Origin: Enterococcus alcedinis
GTDB lineage: Bacteria; Bacillota; Bacilli; Lactobacillales; Enterococcaceae
Direction: 5' to 3'
DNA: 64,000 nt
Assembly (NCBI RefSeq): GCF_014635985.1
Contig: NZ_BMDT01000012.1
Coordinates: forward strand, 1-64,000
The notes under the pieces were generated by a model. That model was not told where the DNA came from and did not search any database. It was given only the letters and a program-made list of their open reading frames with translations. The translations under genes were made by a program, and so were the position numbers. Shown here piece by piece: positions 8,526 to 17,037 of the stretch (positions within the stretch are counted from its first letter, which is position 1; each line of letters opens with the position of its first letter).

Positions 8526-9752
8526 TTATTCACCAACCTTATTTAATAACGCTTGAACGGTAATTGGTAGACCAAATAAATTAATAAAGCCGGCTGCATC
8601 TTGTTGATTGTAAACTACATCTTCACCAAATGAAGCAAATTCTTCATTGTAAAGCGAATAAGGTGACGTTAAGCTAACGTTTGTAATATTTCCTTTGTAT
8701 AATTTCAATTTGACTTCACCGGTTACGGTTTGTTGTGTTTGATCCACAAACGCACTCAACGATTCACGCAATGGCGTAAACCACAGTCCATTATAAACGA
8801 GTTCCGCAAATTTATTTGATACGCCTTGTTTAAAATGCTGCGTCTCTTTATCTAAACACAATGTTTCGAGTGCTTGATGCGCATGATATAAAATCGTGCC
8901 TCCTGGTGTCTCATAAACGCCACGTGATTTCATGCCAACGAGACGGTTTTCAACGATATCAATAATACCAATTCCATTGGCGCCACCAATCTTGTTTAAG
9001 GCCTTAATCAATGACACGCCATCGAGTTTTTTACCATCAAGTGCGACTGGCAAACCTTTTTCAAACGATAACGTTAAGTAGGTTGGACGATCCGGTGCCT
9101 TTTCAGGTGAAACACTTAATTCTAAAATTTGATCGTATTTTGGTTCGTTGGCTGGATCTTCCAAATCCAATCCTTCATGCGATAAATGCCATAAGTTCAT
9201 ATCTTTTGAATAGTTCGTTTCTCTTGTAATCTTTAAGGGAATTTGGTGTTTCTCTGCGTACTCAATTTCATCTTCACGCGATTTCAATTCCCATGTACGC
9301 CAAGGAGCAATAATCTTCATCGTTGGGGCAAAAGCTTTGACCGCTAATTCAAAACGAACTTGGTCATTTCCTTTTCCGGTACAACCATGACAAATCGCAT
9401 CCGCGCCTTCAGCTAAGGCAATCTCAACTAAACGTTTACCAATAATCGGACGGGCAAAAGAGGTCCCTAGTAAATAACTATTTTCATAAACCGCGCCCGC
9501 TTTTAGTGATGGGAAAATATAATCTTCGACAAATTCTTTTTGTAAATCTTCAATATACAGTTTAGATGCACCGGTATTTAACGCTTTTTCTTCTAAACCA
9601 TCAAGCTCTGCATCTTGTCCAACGTTCCCAGTAACCGCGATAACCTCACAATTATTATAATTTTCTTTCAACCACGTAATCATAATTGACGTATCCAAAC
9701 CGCCAGAGTAAGCAAGAACCACTTTCTTAATCTCATTTGTTCCAATAACCAT
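8526..9752 (-). CDS. argG: Argininosuccinate synthase
   Basis: ATP-dependent condensation of citrulline and aspartate. The N-terminal PP-loop [13 protein letters not shown] (from about residue 10) and [13 protein letters not shown] are diagnostic. The 408-residue length is normal. AGGAGG lies eight bases before the ATG. It is the first gene of the operon, behind a promoter with ARG-box-like palindromes, so arginine repression through ArgR is expected; no argR gene is in the window. Confidence 0.96.
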   Translation of the reverse strand: MVIGTNEIKKVVLAYSGGLDTSIMITWLKENYNNCEVIAVTGNVGQDAELDGLEEKALNTGASKLYIEDLQKEFVEDYIFPSLKAGAVYENSYLLGTSFARPIIGKRLVEIALAEGADAICHGCTGKGNDQVRFELAVKAFAPTMKIIAPWRTWELKSREDEIEYAEKHQIPLKITRETNYSKDMNLWHLSHEGLDLEDPANEPKYDQILELSVSPEKAPDRPTYLTLSFEKGLPVALDGKKLDGVSLIKALNKIGGANGIGIIDIVENRLVGMKSRGVYETPGGTILYHAHQALETLCLDKETQHFKQGVSNKFAELVYNGLWFTPLRESLSAFVDQTQQTVTGEVKLKLYKGNITNVSLTSPYSLYNEEFASFGEDVVYNQQDAAGFINLFGLPITVQALLNKVGE

Positions 9753-9785
9753 TTTTCATTCCTCCTGTATTCGTTGTTAATCTCT

Positions 9786-9846
9786 ACTATACGTATATTT
9801 TATCCAAAATCAAGCATAAAATGCATATTTATACATAATTATTCAA
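9786..9846 (-). promoter_or_regulatory. Promoter and putative ARG boxes of the arg operon
   Basis: On the minus strand a -35 TTGATT (9808-9813) and a -10 TATAGT (9786-9791) are 16 bp apart. Just upstream are two adjacent AT-rich palindrome-like blocks, TGCATATTTATACA (9822-9835) and ATAATTATTCA (9836-9846). Their spacing and composition resemble ArgR operators such as TGAAT-N4-ATTCA. Binding is inferred. Confidence 0.5.
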
Positions 9847-9908
9847 CTAATGTTTGTATTTACGTATATTTTTTTACGATTTATTCATTCTCTATTTTCA
9901 TAAAATAA

Positions 9909-9947
9909 CAAAAAACACGACAACCCAATCATATGGTTATCGTGCTT
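9909..9947 (-). terminator. Terminator of the isoaspartyl peptidase gene
   Basis: The stem CACGATAACC / GGGTTGTCGTG has one mismatch. Read on the minus strand it is followed by a T-run. Confidence 0.75.
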
Positions 9948-9953
9948 TTGTAC

Positions 9954-11141
9954 TTATTTATTCAATTGTTCAAAGGTTCCCCAAACTTTTACTTCTTTTT
10001 CAGCTACCATAATTTGGCCTTTTGCAATAACAGTTCGAATGTCTAACGTTTCTTTATCTAATAAACAAAGATCTGCGTCTTTACCGACAGCAATCTTTCC
10101 TTTATTTTCTAATTTCAGGACTTTGGCTGGATTGACTGTCACTGCACGTAAAACTATTTCTAATGGAATACTTTCTTTGAAAACCGCTTCTTTTATTCCA
10201 ACAAGCAGTGATTTTGAACTGCCTACACCCATACCGATGAATTGATTATTCTCATCGAAATAAGGTAAGCTTCCTTGACCATCTGAAGTCATTGTGAAAT
10301 TATCTAAGCTAATGCCTTCATCTAAGAAGCGTTTCAACGCTTTACTAAAACGTACTTCACCATCGGTTTTCTCCCAAAAATCAGGATTCTCACTACCAGT
10401 AAAGTCGATCACGCCGCCTTGCTTAGCAAAAACTAAACAAGCTTCAAAAACTTCTTGTGTTCGATTGGCATGCGTTGGCCAAAATTGACTGATTGGAATA
10501 TCGGTTTCTTCGATTGTTTGATGAATCAATTTTAGACGGTCTTTACCATCACCTAAATGGATATTTGCAATACCCGCTTTGCCAGACAGCATACCACCTA
10601 CTCGCGCATCCGCAACTGTTCGGCTAAACTCATGGAAGGTTGGTTGCGATGAACGATGATCCGCAATTGCTAATTCCCCAACACCAATAATTTTATCAAT
10701 CGTCAAGAAATCTTTAATGATTGAATCCGTTACAGGTTCAATTGGTAAACGATACGAGCCATCAAAAACATAAGTCGTAATCCCTTCCGCTTCTAGCCCA
10801 TGTGCTTTACTCAATAAAGCAACCATGTCACGACCGACACCATCCGTACCTAAACAGCCGACAACCGTGGTTACACCTGCTGTCGTTAACTGACTCAACG
10901 TCACTTCAGGTGTACGATTATGATAGCCATTTTCGCCACCCCCACCTAGTAGATGGAAATGCCCATCAATGAATCCTGGCGTTAAAATTTGCCCACGACC
11001 ATCAATTTCTTCAACGGCAAGCTCTTCAAAGCCACCCGTTAACTCATCTTCCATTGCCACAATCTTGTCATTCACAATGAGCACATCCATCGTGCCTAAA
11101 AAATCCGGTGCATAAACTTCAACTTGACGAATAATTAACAT
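9954..11141 (-). CDS. iadA: Isoaspartyl (beta-aspartyl) dipeptidase
   Basis: Amidohydrolase-family zinc enzyme that cleaves beta-aspartyl dipeptides from damaged protein. The metal motif GFIDGHFHLLGGGGENG lies near residue 60, and a conserved Asp segment, MTSDGQGSLPYFD, near 285. Length is 395 residues, typical of IadA. A weak GAGTG precedes the ATG. The gene lies downstream of a YfcC-type carrier on the same strand. That pairing suggests peptide or amino-acid uptake followed by hydrolysis, although 540 bp of repeats separates them. Confidence 0.88.
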   Translation of the reverse strand: MLIIRQVEVYAPDFLGTMDVLIVNDKIVAMEDELTGGFEELAVEEIDGRGQILTPGFIDGHFHLLGGGGENGYHNRTPEVTLSQLTTAGVTTVVGCLGTDGVGRDMVALLSKAHGLEAEGITTYVFDGSYRLPIEPVTDSIIKDFLTIDKIIGVGELAIADHRSSQPTFHEFSRTVADARVGGMLSGKAGIANIHLGDGKDRLKLIHQTIEETDIPISQFWPTHANRTQEVFEACLVFAKQGGVIDFTGSENPDFWEKTDGEVRFSKALKRFLDEGISLDNFTMTSDGQGSLPYFDENNQFIGMGVGSSKSLLVGIKEAVFKESIPLEIVLRAVTVNPAKVLKLENKGKIAVGKDADLCLLDKETLDIRTVIAKGQIMVAEKEVKVWGTFEQLNK

Positions 11142-11170
11142 AAAAAATCACACTCATTTCTTTTTGATTT

Positions 11171-11539
11171 AGAGGCTATGATTGAGGCGTTTTATGACGA
11201 GTAATAAGCAAGGAATCGGACAAAAGTTGGTTTTACTTTTGGACAGATTCTGGCTTATTACCGAGTCATTGCCTCAAACATGCCGTTTTGATTAGAGGCT
11301 ATGATTGAGGCGTTTTATGACGAGAAATACGCAAGGAATCGGACAAAAGTTCGTTTTACTTTTGGACAGATTCTGGCTTATTACCGAGTCATTGCCTCAA
11401 GCATGCCGTTTTGATTAGAAGCTATGATTAAGGCGTTTTATGACGAGGAATAAGCAAGGAATCGGACAAAAGTTCGTTTTACTTTTGGACAGATTTTAGC
11501 TTATTACCGAGTCATTGCCTCAAGCATGCCGTTTTGATT
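11171..11539. repeat. Three tandem 123-bp palindromic repeat units
   Basis: Units start at 11171, 11294 and 11417, each exactly 123 bp, beginning AGAGGCTATGATTGAGG (or a close variant) and ending CATGCCGTTTTGATT. Inside each unit the left arm (GAGGC, ATGAC, AATAAGC, GAATC, ACAAAAGT) is mirrored by the right arm (ACTTTTG, GATTC, GCTTATTAC, GTCAT, GCCTC). Each unit therefore folds into one long hairpin with small internal loops. No reading frame of note is present. The array separates iadA from the upstream carrier gene. Confidence 0.9.
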
Positions 11540-11549
11540 ATTTTTTTAT

Positions 11550-11632
11550 AGAGCGGTATAGCAAAAGAAATAAGCACCGCTTACGAAAAAATCGTTCGTT
11601 GATTTTTAGCTTATTTCTGGTCGGTTGTGTCA
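11550..11632. repeat. Degenerate fourth hairpin next to the 123-bp array
   Basis: After the third unit, AGAAATAAGC pairs with GCTTATTTCT, and an inner GAAAAAATC pairs with GATTTTTA. The architecture matches the 123-bp units but the sequence differs, so it looks like a diverged or truncated relative. Confidence 0.5.
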
Positions 11633-11638
11633 ATTCCT

Positions 11639-11671
11639 CAAAAAAACTGAGATGGCGTTGACCATCTCAGC
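11639..11671 (-). terminator. Terminator of the YfcC-type carrier gene
   Basis: The perfect stem CTGAGATGG / CCATCTCAG with a six-base loop is followed on the minus strand by seven T residues. Confidence 0.85.
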
Positions 11672-11683
11672 ACCGCTTTTATT

Positions 11684-13423
11684 TTATTGCAATCCAATCG
11701 CAATAGCAATCATAATGAAGATGGTTCCTAAAACAAATAAGAAGCCTTGCATTTTGATTTGGAATCTTGCCCATTTCACCCATTCGATTCGAGCGACACC
11801 AAGTACACCGATTAAACTTGCTGAAACAGGTGTGAAGGCATCCATAAAGCCTGAACCTAATTGATAAGCTAATACAGCTATTTGGCGAGGAACACCGACT
11901 AGATCAGCCAATGGAGCCATAATTGGCATTGTGAGTGCTGCTTGTCCTGAGTTCGATGTTACGACTAAGTTAAATAAACTTTGGAAAATATACATCACCC
12001 AAGCACCTAACCAAGCTGGCGCTCCTACTAAGACTGTCCCAATACTATGTAACACCGTATTTAACGCAGATGCTACGTTTGCATCTGAGCCACCTAATAC
12101 AAGTAAGATTCCTTTTGCCATTCCGACAACAATGGCAGTTCCCGCTAATTCCGATGCTCCCGATTGGAAAGAAGAAGCAACATCATTGATACTCATTCCT
12201 TCTAAATTAAAGATCACCGCGGTAATCCCTGCTACTAATCCCATTACAAAGAATTGTGAAGCAATTTCTGGAATATAGTATCCTTTTTGAGTTACGCCCC
12301 AAACAATCCACATTAAGATAATTAACATTTCAACTAATACGAGTTTATGTCCCAATAAAAATGGTTTATTTTCATCGTTAGTTTTTTGGATGTGTTCACG
12401 GAAATAATTATCTGATTTATAACTTAATGATTTCTCTGGATTTTTACGAATTTTTTCTGCATAAACCATTAAGTAGGCAGCAGACAGTGCCGTCACGACA
12501 AACCACATAATTAAACGGAAAGTGGCGCCTGAAAGTACCGGTACCCCTGCAATTCCTTGTGCAACAGCGACACTAAATGGACTCATCCAAGAAGTTCCGT
12601 TCCCGATTTGAGAAGCGACATATGTGACCGTCACGGCGACAATGGAGTCATAGCCTAGTGCAATCACAAATGGTACCATAATCATCGCAAATGGAATGAC
12701 TTCTTCTGCCATGCCGAATGTTGCTCCACCAAAAGAAAAGGCGAAGAATAATAATGGTAACGCTAAACGCTCTAATCCTTTTGTCTTGCTAATAAAGGCA
12801 AAAATCCCTGCTTCAATTGCACCCGTTCGCATAATAATACCAAACGCTCCACCGACAACTAGAATTAAAGCCGCAATTCCGACAGCAGAACCATATTTAT
12901 CCCCTGATGTTAATCCTTCGAATACAAAGTTTAAGAAACCAAAACCACCGGTATCATCAGTCCCCCAAACACGGGCTGTTCGATGTAATTTCTTACTTGT
13001 ATCATAGATTTTCATTCCGTATAAATCATATAGTGTATCATCGGTTAATGAAATTTCATCTAATTTTTCTTGCGTTAATTCATCTTCCCCACTAGCTAAA
13101 ACTGCTTCTAAACCTTCTTCTGGAATCGCTAACTCTTCCATCTCGTCCGGATTATTTTGCAGTTCTTCTAACTGATCAAAAACAAATTCGGTATCTAAAG
13201 GATGCGCATAACGGAATGAATCTTGACGTAAGACCGTTCGTGTACTAACGCCTCCTTTACCGTCATCGTATTCGATTTCTTCAGTGCTAAATTTTCCAGC
13301 TGGAACTAAGAAAGTTAGCAACCAAGAAAAGAGGACGACACCGAAAATAATCACATAAATATGTGGTGTTTTCATTTTCGTGAAGTCTCTTTTTACTTTA
13401 TTTGTTGTCTTATTTTTTTTCAC
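11684..13423 (-). CDS. YfcC-family carrier (C4-dicarboxylate / basic amino acid antiporter type)
   Basis: A 579-residue polytopic membrane protein of the YfcC/DcuC-like superfamily. Recognisable segments are VGGAFGIIMRTGAIEAGI, FGMAEEVIPFAMI and the late SGFMDAFTPVSASLIGVLG. After the first membrane span (about residues 23-45) it has a long, very acidic hydrophilic stretch to about residue 170. This makes it some 60-70 residues longer than the roughly 506-residue E. coli YfcC. The start is GTG with GGGAAG upstream. It lies before iadA, so dipeptides, aspartate or other dicarboxylates are plausible substrates. Substrate cannot be read from sequence. Confidence 0.75.
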   Translation of the reverse strand: MKKNKTTNKVKRDFTKMKTPHIYVIIFGVVLFSWLLTFLVPAGKFSTEEIEYDDGKGGVSTRTVLRQDSFRYAHPLDTEFVFDQLEELQNNPDEMEELAIPEEGLEAVLASGEDELTQEKLDEISLTDDTLYDLYGMKIYDTSKKLHRTARVWGTDDTGGFGFLNFVFEGLTSGDKYGSAVGIAALILVVGGAFGIIMRTGAIEAGIFAFISKTKGLERLALPLLFFAFSFGGATFGMAEEVIPFAMIMVPFVIALGYDSIVAVTVTYVASQIGNGTSWMSPFSVAVAQGIAGVPVLSGATFRLIMWFVVTALSAAYLMVYAEKIRKNPEKSLSYKSDNYFREHIQKTNDENKPFLLGHKLVLVEMLIILMWIVWGVTQKGYYIPEIASQFFVMGLVAGITAVIFNLEGMSINDVASSFQSGASELAGTAIVVGMAKGILLVLGGSDANVASALNTVLHSIGTVLVGAPAWLGAWVMYIFQSLFNLVVTSNSGQAALTMPIMAPLADLVGVPRQIAVLAYQLGSGFMDAFTPVSASLIGVLGVARIEWVKWARFQIKMQGFLFVLGTIFIMIAIAIGLQ

Positions 13424-13526
13424 GCTTTCTCTTCCCTTCGTTAATAATTATAAGTAAAATGTGCTTCAATCTTGAATATTATACATGATTCTTTATAAAA
13501 GGACATTGGGAAAACATGAGAAATAG

Positions 13527-13570
13527 TAAAAAAAACTAAAAAGAACCTGCGACATCCGTCACAGGCTCTT
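13527..13570 (-). terminator. Terminator of the D,D-carboxypeptidase gene
   Basis: The stem AAGAACCTG / CAGGCTCTT, with GAC/GTC also paired, is followed on the minus strand by T5AGT7. Confidence 0.85.
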
Positions 13571-13658
13571 GATTTTATACGCATATTTGATCGATAAATG
13601 GGGAACAAAAGTCTGTTCTTTCGAAAAACGTTTTTTGTCATCCTTACTTCTTCGATTT

Positions 13659-15035
13659 TTATCTTCTGCCACGATTTTGGCGCGCCATCCGACGACGACG
13701 GGTATTACGAATATTTGAAATAAACAGTAACCCTATAAGTACAATCAAAATTCCAACAGCAATAACCATGCCTTGTCCTAATTTTGAACTAAAAATATTT
13801 TTATCAAAAGTCGTACTTACTTTTTCAACAATCGCTTTTGGAGTCGATTTGGCTACTATATTAACGTTTTGCGTTCTAGGTAAAATCTTATCTGAAACCG
13901 TTGCTAGTGGGGAAGCAAGTCCTACCTTGTCTTCTTCCAAGGCAATCGTTAGATCTTGTTCTTTTTTAACGGTATCGTACAAACTCGTTTCAAGCAGTAC
14001 TTTTTGATCGTTCACTTCTTGTTCGCCAGATGCTAAGATTTCACGATATTCAAATTGTGTAAAACCATATTCAAAAGCAGCATTTGCAAAGGGTTGACGA
14101 TAATATTCACCTTGTTGATCCGTCCAGTCACCCACACCCAATACAATTGTAATTAAACGAAAACCATCACGTTCGCCAGTCATCGCAATATTAAAGCCAC
14201 CCGATGGACTCGAACCTGTTTTTAGGCCATCGACACCTTCATATGCATGTGTAAGCCCAGGCAACGAATGATTGTAGCTATCAAAACTCTCCTCATATGG
14301 TGTCCCTTGCATCGTGGTAATTTGAGGCGTGCTCGTATATTGCACCACATCTGGATTCATTTTTAATAAATGATAAAGCAAGATCGAAAGGTCACGCGCG
14401 CTTGTTTGGTTATCCGCTTCTGTTTGTAACGAACTACCGTCAATCCCTTCTGGAACGTATAAACCATCAAATGCAAAAATGGCTGCTCCAGTCGCATTAT
14501 AAATCACCGTATTGACCATTCCTAGTTCGGCAGCTTTCGCATTCATTTTCTCTAAGAAAAGAACAGGATTGGGTTCCACTAATTCGGCTAACATCAAGGT
14601 TGCAACATTTGAAGAAGGGACAAGTAACATCGGTATTAATTCACTGACTGGGTATTCTACTCCAGTCACAATCGGCGCATTGCTTAACGCATAGATTTGA
14701 GAAATCTGCTGATAACGCGGATTCCCCACTACGTTCGTCTCCATTGTAAACTGTCCTTGTGCCATCGCTTCATAGACTAAGTACAACGTCATTAACTTCA
14801 TCACGCTTGCAGGATTGTGGATCAAATCAGGATTTTCTCCCCATAAGTACTTCCCTGTGTTGCCATCAATTAAGACGATGGACTCTGGTCGATGGCTTTC
14901 ATCGACGGAATATCCAGCTTGTTGAACCAATTCCATCATCGTCGGCTCTTCCGTCGCGTGTACATTTAATGAAGGCATAAAGATTGCCCCAATCATCCCA
15001 ACTAAACAAATCCACTTCACTACTTGCTTCATCAC
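13659..15035 (-). CDS. dacA: D-alanyl-D-alanine carboxypeptidase (DacA/PBP5 type)
   Basis: Trims the terminal D-Ala from peptidoglycan pentapeptides on the outer membrane face. It has a signal peptide (about residues 1-27), the S11-type motifs S77-V-M-K80, S141-S-N143 and K272-T-G, a beta-rich C-terminal domain, and a C-terminal hydrophobic anchor (about 430-450) followed by an arginine-rich tail. The 458-residue length suits PBP5-like enzymes. The start is a GTG at 15035, with AGGGGG 11 bases upstream; the next codon is ATG. Monocistronic with its own terminator. Confidence 0.92.
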   Translation of the reverse strand: MMKQVVKWICLVGMIGAIFMPSLNVHATEEPTMMELVQQAGYSVDESHRPESIVLIDGNTGKYLWGENPDLIHNPASVMKLMTLYLVYEAMAQGQFTMETNVVGNPRYQQISQIYALSNAPIVTGVEYPVSELIPMLLVPSSNVATLMLAELVEPNPVLFLEKMNAKAAELGMVNTVIYNATGAAIFAFDGLYVPEGIDGSSLQTEADNQTSARDLSILLYHLLKMNPDVVQYTSTPQITTMQGTPYEESFDSYNHSLPGLTHAYEGVDGLKTGSSPSGGFNIAMTGERDGFRLITIVLGVGDWTDQQGEYYRQPFANAAFEYGFTQFEYREILASGEQEVNDQKVLLETSLYDTVKKEQDLTIALEEDKVGLASPLATVSDKILPRTQNVNIVAKSTPKAIVEKVSTTFDKNIFSSKLGQGMVIAVGILIVLIGLLFISNIRNTRRRRMARQNRGRR

Positions 15036-15060
15036 TACTTACAATTCCCCCTGTACATTC

Positions 15061-15948
15061 TTAACCAATCAATCCGGCAAATGCAGGGTTGATTAATAAC
15101 TGTTGTTTAAAATCTTCTAATTTTTGTAATTCAATCATATTTTTATTAATTTTGGCGTAAGCCCTTGTATCATAGTATAAATCAATAATCTCTTGCGGTT
15201 CTTTGGCTTGAATCAAGGCATTTTTTGCTAACTGAAATGTCATTCTTGCTAAATAGTACGTGACATGATTATCCGAACAGATCGCAACACCATGAGTTAG
15301 TAACGCGTCACTCGTCTCATAATCACCACAATTTGCATAAAAAGAACCACAATAATACAGAATATTTAATAAACGCCAAATATCATGTGTCTCTTTAATT
15401 GGATAGCGGTAAACATCGGTAATGGCTTTATTAAAAAAATATTCCGCTTTTTCTCGTTCGTTTAAGTTTTCATACAAAAGCCCCATACCAGTATAAGCCA
15501 ACAGAGTTAAAATATCTGTTTCATCCGTCGGTGCCTCGGCAATAATACGATTAAAATAAAAGAAAGCATCAGATGTTGGACCATTTTGTAAGGCGATTAA
15601 ATAGCCTTTTAAATAGTCATAATACCAATGTTGACGTTCTTCTTGCAAGGAATCAACCTGAATTTGGTTCAATATTGCTTCAGCTTTTTCATATTCTCGT
15701 AAAATAAAATTGAACTCAGCTTGTGCTAATTGACGATTGATTTCTGATTCTTTAACGCCCACTTCTGGAAATAACTCACCTAAACCAATGTTTAAACGGC
15801 TACATAGTTGAATCAAAATCTTAACGGTTGGAATTTGACCATTGTTTTCAAAACGACTCAAAGTTGCTTGCGTACAAATACCGTCACTCAACTCTTTTTG
15901 TGAGAATCCTAGGGCTTTTCGCGCATCTATAAAACGTTGAATATCCAT
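15061..15948 (-). CDS. XRE-family regulator with TPR-like C-terminal domain (Rgg/PlcR-like)
   Basis: A 295-residue protein with an N-terminal helix-turn-helix (residues about 5-60, FSQKELSDGICTQATLSRFE). An all-helical tail follows, with TPR-like signatures such as YFFNKAITDVY and a repeated pattern of Tyr/Ala-spaced helices. This layout is that of Rgg/PlcR/ComR-type regulators, often peptide-responsive. No small pheromone gene could be identified next to it. GGAG lies five bases before the ATG. It is upstream of dacA on the same strand, 26 bp away, and may be co-transcribed or simply adjacent. Confidence 0.75.
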   Translation of the reverse strand: MDIQRFIDARKALGFSQKELSDGICTQATLSRFENNGQIPTVKILIQLCSRLNIGLGELFPEVGVKESEINRQLAQAEFNFILREYEKAEAILNQIQVDSLQEERQHWYYDYLKGYLIALQNGPTSDAFFYFNRIIAEAPTDETDILTLLAYTGMGLLYENLNEREKAEYFFNKAITDVYRYPIKETHDIWRLLNILYYCGSFYANCGDYETSDALLTHGVAICSDNHVTYYLARMTFQLAKNALIQAKEPQEIIDLYYDTRAYAKINKNMIELQKLEDFKQQLLINPAFAGLIG

Positions 15949-16024
15949 TTTTTCTCCATCCCTTTATAATACTTTCATTATTGTAACATATTTCACAGCA
16001 TAGGAATTTATTTTTTTGTTTCTT

Positions 16025-16915
16025 TTATCTTTTTTTAACCTCGATGCTATCAACGAACGTTTTAACTGCTGGTGATAACGAAACATTCTTTAAATAGCAG
16101 ACACCAATCGTTCGACTAGGTATGGTTTCTTCTAAATGAATTTCAAAGACGTCTTTTTTTTCAAGGTAATGTTGCGAAAATTCTCGAATAACGCAGGCGA
16201 TTCCTAAATTGATGCGTGCAAAGTCTAAAACCAAATCAGACGAACCTAACTCAAAATCTGGTGATAATGGATAACCTTTTTGTGTAAAGTAATTTTCAAC
16301 ATAGCGACGAGCGTTCGATTTGTTTTCTAAAAAAATTAACGGCTGCTCCATTAATTCCTCTATTGAAAGTGTCCGCTGACTCAAATCATAAAAAGCATCT
16401 CCCCCAACAAACGTATCATGAACTTTGAATGTCGGAATCACATGAATATGCTCATCTTCAATTGGTAAGTTACAAACACCGACATCCACTTGTCCCGAAC
16501 GGATAAAGCGCACAATTTCGGTCGTCGTACCGTTCAAAATCGTTAATTTAATTGCCGGGTATTTATCATGAAATTCTTCTAAATAAGGCAGTAAATAATA
16601 ACGAGAAATCGTATCCCCTACACCAATGCGTAAGTGACCGGTTTCTAACGTCTTTAGTGCTGACAGCTTTTCTTCACCTACTTGAATAATTCCAATTGCG
16701 GAGTGAATGTGCTCATATAACAACTTTCCTTCATTCGTCAACACAACCCCTTTAGATGTTCGATAAAAAAGTTGTTGATCCAGTTCGCGCTCTAATTTCA
16801 TAATCGCCTGGCTGACAGCCGATTGCGTCATGTACAATTCTTGTGCCGCTTGAGAAAAACTGTTATTCTTACTCACAACATTAAAAATTCGATACAAATC
16901 TAAGTTCCCTATCAT
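16025..16915 (-). CDS. LysR-family transcriptional regulator
   Basis: A 296-residue LTTR with an N-terminal winged helix-turn-helix (SFSQAAQELYMTQSAVSQAIMKLERELDQQLFYRT) and a periplasmic-binding-protein-like effector domain. The reading frame is open to 16948, but AAGGAG lies seven bases upstream of the ATG at 16915, which also gives the usual LysR N-terminus. It is divergent from the F420-ligase-like gene with a TATACC-N10-GGTATA palindrome between them, so that gene is its probable target. Confidence 0.85.
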   Translation of the reverse strand: MIGNLDLYRIFNVVSKNNSFSQAAQELYMTQSAVSQAIMKLERELDQQLFYRTSKGVVLTNEGKLLYEHIHSAIGIIQVGEEKLSALKTLETGHLRIGVGDTISRYYLLPYLEEFHDKYPAIKLTILNGTTTEIVRFIRSGQVDVGVCNLPIEDEHIHVIPTFKVHDTFVGGDAFYDLSQRTLSIEELMEQPLIFLENKSNARRYVENYFTQKGYPLSPDFELGSSDLVLDFARINLGIACVIREFSQHYLEKKDVFEIHLEETIPSRTIGVCYLKNVSLSPAVKTFVDSIEVKKR

Positions 16916-16953
16916 ATAAGCACTCCTTATCCCTGGTATTACTAACATTAATT

Positions 16954-16982
16954 TTATTTATACCATGACTTTGTGGTATAGT
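16954..16982 (+). promoter_or_regulatory. LysR-type operator and -10 of the F420-ligase-like gene
   Basis: TATACC-N10-GGTATA (16959-16980) fits the T-N11-A-type palindrome of LysR regulators. A -10 element TATAGT overlaps it (16977-16982). The matching -35 region is poor, as is common for activator-dependent promoters. Confidence 0.45.
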
Positions 16983-17037
16983 AAACCAGTAATCAAGTTC
17001 AACTAAAAAATAATCACTATTTAGAGGAGAGATTCAT

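Noticed and set aside
13441-13641. A 66-codon minus-strand open frame beside the carrier gene
   Set aside because: It runs through the terminator of the dacA gene and has no ribosome binding site or family-like sequence.
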